DNA of 9,136 nt. It comes from Spirochaetaceae bacterium (GTDB lineage Bacteria; Spirochaetota; Spirochaetia; Treponematales; Breznakiellaceae). The number at the start of each line of letters is the position of its first letter. The first letter of the stretch is position 1. The stretch spans positions 1-9,136 of the forward strand of contig JAITAM010000102.1 in assembly GCA_031284085.1 (NCBI GenBank). Reading direction: 5' to 3'. Below are positions 5,387 to 9,136 of the stretch, one piece after another. Position numbers and translations under genes: made by a program. The notes beneath the pieces are model-generated. The model saw only the letters and a list, made by a program, of their open reading frames with translations, was not told the DNA's origin and made no database searches.

Positions 5387-5638
5387 ATGGTTATCATTAA
5401 CAACAACAATAGCTGCCATCACCATCCGTGTAGAAGGAGTGATAAATACAACGCATTGTATGTTTTGAGTTTTATCATTCTAGGTTTTACTATTGGATGG
5501 CTTCAAGCTTTTGTCGCAGTCGTTATTATAAGAGCATTGGTTAGCTTGCTTGCACAGGTTGTATTGCCTGTAGCCTTGTTAATCCATTATTTACGCTCTG
5601 TGCTTACAAAGGAGTATGTATGGTTAATATTAAAATAA
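5387..5638 (+). CDS. Small membrane protein with CHHHPC motif inside the hydrogenase operon
   Basis: An unrecognised 83-residue protein. The N-terminus is polar (MVIINNNN) and carries Cys10-His11-His12-His13-Pro14-Cys15, a compact potential metal site, followed by basic residues. From about 24 to 68 it is very hydrophobic, fitting two membrane helices with a single Arg (Arg49) between them, then a short basic/aromatic tail. It starts 13 bp after hndC, with AAGGG 7 nt before the ATG, and its 3' end overlaps the first 19 bp of hndD in another frame; the hndD ribosome binding site AAAGGAG lies inside it. Position and couplings argue that it is expressed. It could anchor the otherwise soluble hydrogenase or handle a metal or electrons. 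Both ideas are inference from position and composition only. Confidence 0.6.
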   Translation: MVIINNNNSCHHHPCRRSDKYNALYVLSFIILGFTIGWLQAFVAVVIIRALVSLLAQVVLPVALLIHYLRSVLTKEYVWLILK

Positions 5639-7368
5639 ACGGTATACCGGTTCAAGTTGAAGACGGAACTTCAATTTTGAATGCGGCAAAACATGTCAAT
5701 GTAAAGATCCCCACGCTCTGTTACAACCCGGATTTGCCGGCATGGGCGTCATGTGGGATATGTATAGTCCGGATGGAAGGTTCGGCAAAAATGGTACGCG
5801 CCTGTACTACACCGGTTTTTGAAGGGATGAGTGTTATTACACATGATCCGGAAATTATCGCGGTAAGGCGTACTGTACTAGAACTTATTCTATCAAACCA
5901 TCCGAATGATTGCCTTCAATGTCCTAGAAACGGCTCTTGCGAATTGCAAACAGTAGCCGCAGAGTTTGGGCTGCGTGAATCGCCTTTCCCGAAAGTCATT
6001 TTCAATACGCCTATTGATGATTCAAATCCATCTATCATCATCAACGCCAATAAATGTATCCGATGCGGCCGCTGCGTTAAAGTCTGTCAAAGTATGCAGA
6101 ATGTATGGGCGCTTGAATTCATGGGGCGGGGTATTAAAAGCCGTATATCGCCGGCACTAGGGCTGCCCTTGGGAGAAAGTCCTTGTATTAAGTGCGGACA
6201 GTGTGCGGCTCACTGCCCAGTAGGCGCTTTGTACGAAAAAGACGATACCGTAAAACTGTGGACTGTATTGCAAAATCCGCAAGTACATGCCATTGCACAA
6301 ATCGCACCGGCTGTCCGTGTCGCGCTTGCCGAGGAATTCGGCGCTATACCCGGCACCTTAATCACCCAAAAAATCTATACGGCACTGCGCAGACTCGGCT
6401 TTAAGACGGTCTTTGATACTAATTTTTCAGCAGACCTGACCATTATGGAAGAGGCAACTGAGTTGGTTAAACGCCTTAAAACAGATTCAACTGATATTCC
6501 TTTAATAACCAGTTGCTGTCCGGCATGGGTTGATTATCTTGAAAAGTACTATCCGGATCTGATACCTAATTTCTCAACAGCAAAATCGCCCCAACAGATG
6601 ATGGGAGCAATGATTAAGAGTTATTGGGCGGAAAAAGCGGGAGTAGACCCGAATAACATTGTTTCAGTATCAATTATGCCCTGTACCGCAAAAAAATGGG
6701 AGCTTAAGCGCAACGATGATATGAAGAGCAGTGGACACGGCTATGACGTTGATATTTCCATCACTACCCGCGGATTAGCGCGTATGATAAAGCAAGCCGG
6801 TATTGACTTACTCAGGCTGCCTGATGAAGAAGCCGATCATCCGCTGGGGCCTTACACCGGCGCCGGCACTATCTTTGGCGTTACAGGCGGTGTTATGGAA
6901 GCTGCAGTCCGGACTGCGTATTATTTTGTAACCGGAAGAGACTTGGATGATATCAATTTCTTCCCGGCGCGAGGCCTTGAAGGTATAAAAGAAGCAGAGC
7001 TTGATATTGAAGGCAAGAAAATCCGTATTGCGGTTGCCCACCAAATGGGAAATATTGCAACGGTTTTGGGACGCATACAAGCCGCCAAAGCAGCAGGACA
7101 AGAAACACCCTACCATTTCGTTGAAGTTATGGCTTGTAGAGGCGGTTGTGTATCCGGCGGCGGGCAGCCTTACGGTGCTATTGACGCAATCCGCCACCAG
7201 CGCATCAATGGGCTTTACGCCGACGATCAAAAATCCTCGTTCCGCTGCTCTCACCAGAATCCTTACATTCAGCAAGTGTACAGCGAATTTTTAGGCGAGC
7301 CGGGCGGACACAAGGCACATAAACTACTGCATACATCGTATCAAAAACGGGATTTATACTCATGCTAA
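5620..7368 (+). CDS. hndD: [FeFe] hydrogenase catalytic (H-cluster) subunit
   Basis: A 582-residue subunit that reversibly reduces protons to H2. N-terminal [2Fe-2S] domain: Cys34, Cys45, Cys48, Cys62. His-ligated [4Fe-4S]: His94, Cys98, Cys101, Cys107. Two-cluster ferredoxin: Cys146/149/152/156 and Cys189/192/195/199. The H-cluster domain (about 220-530) has L1 TSCCPAW (297-303), with Cys299 as the proton-relay cysteine and Cys300 as ligand; L2 MPCTAKKWE (353-361, Cys355); and L3 MACRGGCVSGGGQP (504-517, Cys506 and Cys510). The C-terminal small-subunit-like segment is present (about 545-582, FLGEPGGHKAHKLLHTSY). Length and domain set match HndD of HndABCD enzymes. L1 has Ala and L3 has Arg where many family members have Gly and Pro. 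AAAGGAG (5608-5614) sits 5 nt before the ATG. The maturases HydE, HydF and HydG must be encoded elsewhere. Confidence 0.97.
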   Translation: MVNIKINGIPVQVEDGTSILNAAKHVNVKIPTLCYNPDLPAWASCGICIVRMEGSAKMVRACTTPVFEGMSVITHDPEIIAVRRTVLELILSNHPNDCLQCPRNGSCELQTVAAEFGLRESPFPKVIFNTPIDDSNPSIIINANKCIRCGRCVKVCQSMQNVWALEFMGRGIKSRISPALGLPLGESPCIKCGQCAAHCPVGALYEKDDTVKLWTVLQNPQVHAIAQIAPAVRVALAEEFGAIPGTLITQKIYTALRRLGFKTVFDTNFSADLTIMEEATELVKRLKTDSTDIPLITSCCPAWVDYLEKYYPDLIPNFSTAKSPQQMMGAMIKSYWAEKAGVDPNNIVSVSIMPCTAKKWELKRNDDMKSSGHGYDVDISITTRGLARMIKQAGIDLLRLPDEEADHPLGPYTGAGTIFGVTGGVMEAAVRTAYYFVTGRDLDDINFFPARGLEGIKEAELDIEGKKIRIAVAHQMGNIATVLGRIQAAKAAGQETPYHFVEVMACRGGCVSGGGQPYGAIDAIRHQRINGLYADDQKSSFRCSHQNPYIQQVYSEFLGEPGGHKAHKLLHTSYQKRDLYSC

Positions 7369-7373
7369 TATAA

Positions 7374-7401
7374 AGAGACTTCACATATTCGTGAAGTCTC
7401 T
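7374..7401 (+). terminator. Hairpin after the hydrogenase operon (first of two)
   Basis: AGAGACTTCAC (7374-7384) pairs perfectly with GTGAAGTCTCT (7391-7401) around a 6-nt loop, starting 5 bp after the hndD stop codon. The following CTTACC is only weakly T-rich, so it may work as a terminator together with the next hairpin or as an mRNA 3' end protector. Confidence 0.55.
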
Positions 7402-7408
7402 CTTACCG

Positions 7409-7438
7409 GACCCTCTCTTGCACAAGAAGGAGAGGGTC
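7409..7438 (+). terminator. Hairpin after the hydrogenase operon (second of two)
   Basis: GACCCTCTC (7409-7417) pairs perfectly with GAGAGGGTC (7430-7438), with an inner TTG/CAA that can extend the stem. A T-rich tail follows (ATTCTTTTACTTTC). It is GC-rich and fits an intrinsic terminator separating the hydrogenase operon from the moxR-like gene. Confidence 0.6.
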
Positions 7439-7489
7439 TCCACAATTCTTTTACTTTCTAAATTTTACTTTGTTACCAAAAGCAGCCTC

Positions 7490-7519
7490 TTGCCGGCTCT
7501 TTTATTTCTATGGTACACT
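7490..7519 (+). promoter_or_regulatory. Candidate promoter immediately upstream of the moxR-like gene
   Basis: TTGCCG (7490-7495) and TACACT (7514-7519) are 18 bp apart. The -10-like hexamer ends 7 nt before the GTG start codon at 7527, where transcription would be expected to start. No Shine-Dalgarno sequence is visible before the GTG. Together these raise the possibility of a leaderless or near-leaderless transcript. Confidence 0.35.
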
Positions 7520-7526
7520 TGGTTTT

Positions 7527-8492
7527 GTGAATACAGTACAAGCCATAAATGATTTTGCTTCACGGGTGCGGGAGTCTATAAGCAGCGTTTTCTTTGGTAA
7601 GATTGATGTGATCAATATGCTTATTACCGCTTTTCTAGCACGTGGGCATATACTCCTTGAGGATGTTCCGGGGACAGGAAAAACCATACTCGCCCGTGCT
7701 TTTGCAAACACTTTGGATCTGAGCTTTGCGCGTATTCAATGCACCCCCGACCTTCTTCCTGCGGATATACTTGGTGTGTCGATCTGGCGGCAGAAAGATG
7801 AACGTTTTGTCTACCGGCGCGGCCCTCTGGTTAATCAATTTGTCTTGGTCGATGAGATAAATCGAGCAACTCCCCGTACTCAATCGGCTCTCCTTGAGGC
7901 AATGTCCGAAGGGCAAATTTCTATTGATGGAAAGCGGTTGGCATTACCCGAGCCTTTTTTTGTACTTGCGACAGAAAACCCGGTTGAGTTTGAAGGGACA
8001 TTCCCTCTGCCTGAGGCTCAAAAAGATAGATTTTTGCTTTCTCTAAAAGTAGGCTATCCGGATACCCGCTCCGAGGCTTTAATGCTGGAACAACAGCGCC
8101 GTATTACCCATCCGGTCAACGACATAAAACCGGTCGCAAGCGCGCAGGAAATACTCCCGCTCCAAGAAGCCGTTACTCAAATTTACGTTGACCCTGCGGT
8201 TCAGGATTATCTTCTTGCATTAGTAAACGCAACGCGGCAAGAAACCGCGCTGCGCACCGGTATTTCTCCACGCGGCGCTCTTGCTCTCTACCGGTGTGCT
8301 CAAGCCCGCGCCGGGCTATACGGCCGTGATTATGTTGTGCCGCAAGACATCAAAGATATGGCGCTACCGGTATTTCGCCAGCGCCTGTTTTTATCGCCTG
8401 AATCGCTGGTACGAGGTTTGTCCGCGGATCGTATCGTAGAATCTATACTTGATCTCGTGCCTATTCCCATGTCAATTCATGCCCCTGCTTAA
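7527..8492 (+). CDS. MoxR-family AAA+ ATPase
   Basis: A 321-residue cytoplasmic AAA+ ATPase of the MoxR branch, proposed in the family to act as a chaperone that assembles or activates protein complexes, usually with VWA-domain partners. Walker A is DVPGTGKT (46-53), Walker B is FVLVDEINRA (105-114), sensor 1 lies around ATENPVEFEGTFPLPEAQ (148-165, with the arginine finger in the QKDRF that follows) and sensor 2 is SPRGAL (247-252). The C-terminal lid helices are complete. The start is taken at GTG 7527, where family homology begins (about 25 residues before the MLITAFLARGHILLE segment). An upstream TTG at 7470 would add residues unlike the family. MoxR genes are commonly followed by DUF58, transglutaminase or VWA genes; here none follows and hairpins close the transcript, so its partner lies elsewhere. 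Confidence 0.92.
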   Translation: MNTVQAINDFASRVRESISSVFFGKIDVINMLITAFLARGHILLEDVPGTGKTILARAFANTLDLSFARIQCTPDLLPADILGVSIWRQKDERFVYRRGPLVNQFVLVDEINRATPRTQSALLEAMSEGQISIDGKRLALPEPFFVLATENPVEFEGTFPLPEAQKDRFLLSLKVGYPDTRSEALMLEQQRRITHPVNDIKPVASAQEILPLQEAVTQIYVDPAVQDYLLALVNATRQETALRTGISPRGALALYRCAQARAGLYGRDYVVPQDIKDMALPVFRQRLFLSPESLVRGLSADRIVESILDLVPIPMSIHAPA

Positions 8493-8553
8493 GGTGCGGC
8501 GTAAAGCACCGCACTCTTGCGCCCCGCAAGAATTCTTATACCTTCATGGTATA
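8493..8553 (+). terminator. Three consecutive hairpins after the moxR-like gene
   Basis: GTGCGG (8494-8499) pairs with CCGCAC (8509-8514), with an alternative GGTGC/GCACC fold. TCTTGC (8515-8520) pairs with GCAAGA (8526-8531). TATACC (8537-8542) pairs with GGTATA (8548-8553) and is followed by the T-rich TGTCTTTAATTATTCTT. The first begins at the stop codon. The set most likely terminates the moxR-like transcript; which stem is decisive is unclear. Confidence 0.5.
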
Positions 8554-8682
8554 TGTCTTTAATTATTCTTGTCATTCGTTTTTCATATCCGCTTGTGCGC
8601 CTTATAGCCCAAGTCTAAGGACAAAGGGCTTTACGGTGAGCCTTGCAAAAAGATCCGGTAGGGGCAGAATGATATTTATAAA
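8554..8682. other. Intergenic region between convergent moxR-like gene and rpmB
   Basis: No gene, tRNA or protein-coding frame is supported here. The only structure noticed is a weak inverted repeat AGCCC (8606-8610) / GGGCT (8626-8630), which could contribute to ending the rpmB transcript from the other side. A plus-strand frame through this stretch runs antisense through rpmB and is not a gene. Confidence 0.5.
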
Positions 8683-8874
8683 TCACACTTTTTTAATCAG
8701 TACACCGCTGCGTAAACAGCGGGCGCAGATTTTTTTAGTAACGACAGTACCATGTTCTTCTGTTTGCACCTTTATTAGATTAGGACGCCAGGTACGACGA
8801 GTCCGGTTTTTAGCGTGGCTTACTTTGTTACCGGTAATAGTATGTTTTCCACAAATTTCGCATTTTCTTGACAT
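8683..8874 (-). CDS. rpmB: 50S ribosomal protein L28
   Basis: A 63-residue basic protein of the large ribosomal subunit, full length for bacterial L28. It begins [10 protein letters not shown], has the [13 protein letters not shown] core (24-36) and ends with [16 protein letters not shown]. Two CxxC pairs (Cys5/Cys8 and Cys50/Cys53) mark the zinc-binding form; many bacteria also have, or have only, a cysteine-free paralogue. AAGGAAG lies about 8 nt before the ATG. It stands alone on the minus strand with its own promoter, convergent with the moxR-like gene. No other ribosomal gene is adjacent, and none of the usual rpmG partner is seen. Confidence 0.96.
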   Translation of the reverse strand: MSRKCEICGKHTITGNKVSHAKNRTRRTWRPNLIKVQTEEHGTVVTKKICARCLRSGVLIKKV

Positions 8875-8909
8875 AATTACACTTCCTTATGATACAGAAA
8901 TATACGGTT

Positions 8910-8939
8910 ACTTTACGATGTAGACGGATTTATTGTCAA
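8910..8939 (-). promoter_or_regulatory. Sigma70-type promoter of rpmB
   Basis: On the minus strand a perfect -35 TTGACA (8934-8939) is followed after 18 bp by TAAAGT (8910-8915). This gives a leader of roughly 30 nt that contains the AAGGAAG ribosome binding site. A strong promoter is expected for a single-gene ribosomal transcript. Confidence 0.65.
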
Positions 8940-8948
8940 GGCCCGCAG

Positions 8949-8969
8949 CAGGCACGGCCTGTTTCTAAG
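8949..8969 (-). repeat. Isolated copy of the GAAACAG hairpin element
   Basis: Read on the minus strand this is CTTAGAAACAGGC-CGT-GCCTG, the same core as in the left repeat modules (compare CCTTAGAAACAGCC at 70-82). It has a perfect 5-bp stem of the GGC/GCC type and a new loop. It lies 10 bp upstream of the rpmB -35 box, without the rest of the module or the 24-bp array. Confidence 0.7.
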
Positions 8970-8991
8970 CTTTCGGTGTGGGATAGCGGCT

Positions 8992-9136
8992 TTATAACGT
9001 TCCGACTGTATGCGGCGGGATGGCTTCTGACTCATCCGGGATGGCTTCTGACTCATCCGGGATGGCTTCTGACTCATCCGGGATGGCTTCTGACTCATCC
9101 GGGATGGCTTCTGACTCATCCGGGATGGCTTCTGAC
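8992..9136 (-). CDS. Possible C-terminal end of a truncated gene with DESEAIP repeats
   Basis: On the minus strand an open frame enters from the right window edge, consists of six full 7-residue units DESEAIP plus a partial one, and ends PHTVGTL with TAA at 8992-8994. A repeat length divisible by three, an acidic low-complexity composition and a stop just before the rpmB promoter fit the tail of a repeat-bearing protein. The alternative frame MSQKPSR is also open and runs to 8913, over the rpmB promoter, which makes it less likely. With no sequence upstream of the repeat, it is equally possible that the array is non-coding. Confidence 0.25.
   Translation of the reverse strand, partial: SEAIPDESEAIPDESEAIPDESEAIPDESEAIPDESEAIPPHTVGTL
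9017..9136. repeat. Tandem array 3, perfect 21-bp repeat, at least 5.7 copies
   Basis: The unit beginning GGGATGGCTTCTGACTCATC starts at 9017, 9038, 9059, 9080, 9101 and 9122. The last is cut by the window end after 15 bases. All copies are identical, so the array is young or actively homogenised. Each unit junction forms CATCC-G-GGATG, an inverted repeat around one central base. The sequence is unrelated to the 24-bp arrays at the other end of the window. Confidence 0.95.

Noticed and set aside
6808..7275. 155-codon minus-strand frame
   Set aside because: It is fully antisense to the H-cluster domain of hndD, whose motifs are unambiguous; no ribosome binding site or family is recognisable.
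7470..7526. TTG start extending the MoxR protein by 19 residues
   Set aside because: The added residues are rich in Cys, Phe and Tyr, do not resemble the family N-terminus, and would cover the promoter-like sequence.
8554..8682. tRNA or small RNA gene in the gap before rpmB
   Set aside because: No cloverleaf, T-loop GTTCRA-like sequence or CCA end could be found; only one weak 5-bp inverted repeat is present.
8546..8923. 125-codon plus-strand frame
   Set aside because: It runs antisense through the whole of rpmB and has no ribosome binding site; the L28 match is decisive.

Overview
The window looks like a stretch of a spirochaete chromosome, most likely a Treponema of the moderate-GC oral or animal group. 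This is an inference. It rests on the style of the HndABCD-type [FeFe] hydrogenase operon, a zinc-type ribosomal protein L28, the mix of AAGGAG ribosome binding sites, and the VNTR-rich non-coding DNA. No 16S rRNA or other decisive marker is present. No tRNA, rRNA, insertion sequence, phage gene or CRISPR array was seen.

Layout. Positions 1-750 hold no convincing gene. They are a compound repeat block: two arrays of a 24-26 bp tandem repeat (109-412 and 522-657), plus the edge of a third at 1-20. The arrays are separated and flanked by three copies of a 65-90 bp interspersed module that carries short perfect hairpins. From 756 to 1356 a two-gene unit on the minus strand encodes a 52-residue one-helix membrane peptide and a PTS EIIA-Ntr-like protein (ptsN), overlapping by 14 bp. 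A weak membrane-protein ORF (1452-1805, minus) lies next to it.

Positions 1984-7368 are the core of the window, a plus-strand operon for a multisubunit, soluble, NAD(P)-linked [FeFe] hydrogenase. In order it encodes a NuoE-like [2Fe-2S] subunit (hndA type), a stand-alone GHKL ATPase, a possible 26-residue peptide, a thioredoxin-fold ferredoxin-like subunit (hndB type), a NuoF-like flavin and NAD(P)H subunit with extra ferredoxin domains (hndC type), a previously unfamiliar 83-residue membrane protein with a Cys-His3-Pro-Cys N-terminus, and the H-cluster catalytic subunit (hndD type). Electrons would pass between NAD(P)H at the FMN site of HndC, the iron-sulfur wires of HndC, HndA and HndD, and protons at the H-cluster. 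Whether this enzyme bifurcates with ferredoxin cannot be decided from sequence alone. Two strong hairpins close the operon.

Downstream are a solitary MoxR-family AAA+ ATPase (7527-8492, plus), a hairpin-rich intergenic region, and rpmB (L28, 8683-8874, minus) with a good sigma70-type promoter. At the right edge is another, unrelated tandem array (21 bp unit, at least 5.7 perfect copies). It may encode a DESEAIP repeat at the C-terminus of a truncated minus-strand gene.

The strongest unexplained signals are two. First, a dispersed hairpin element (GAAACAG[C/G]C, 2-3 nt loop, G[G/C]CTG) is present five times in the left block and once in inverted orientation at 8949-8969, and its stem bases covary. 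Second, the small CHHHPC membrane protein sits inside the hydrogenase operon between the two largest subunits.
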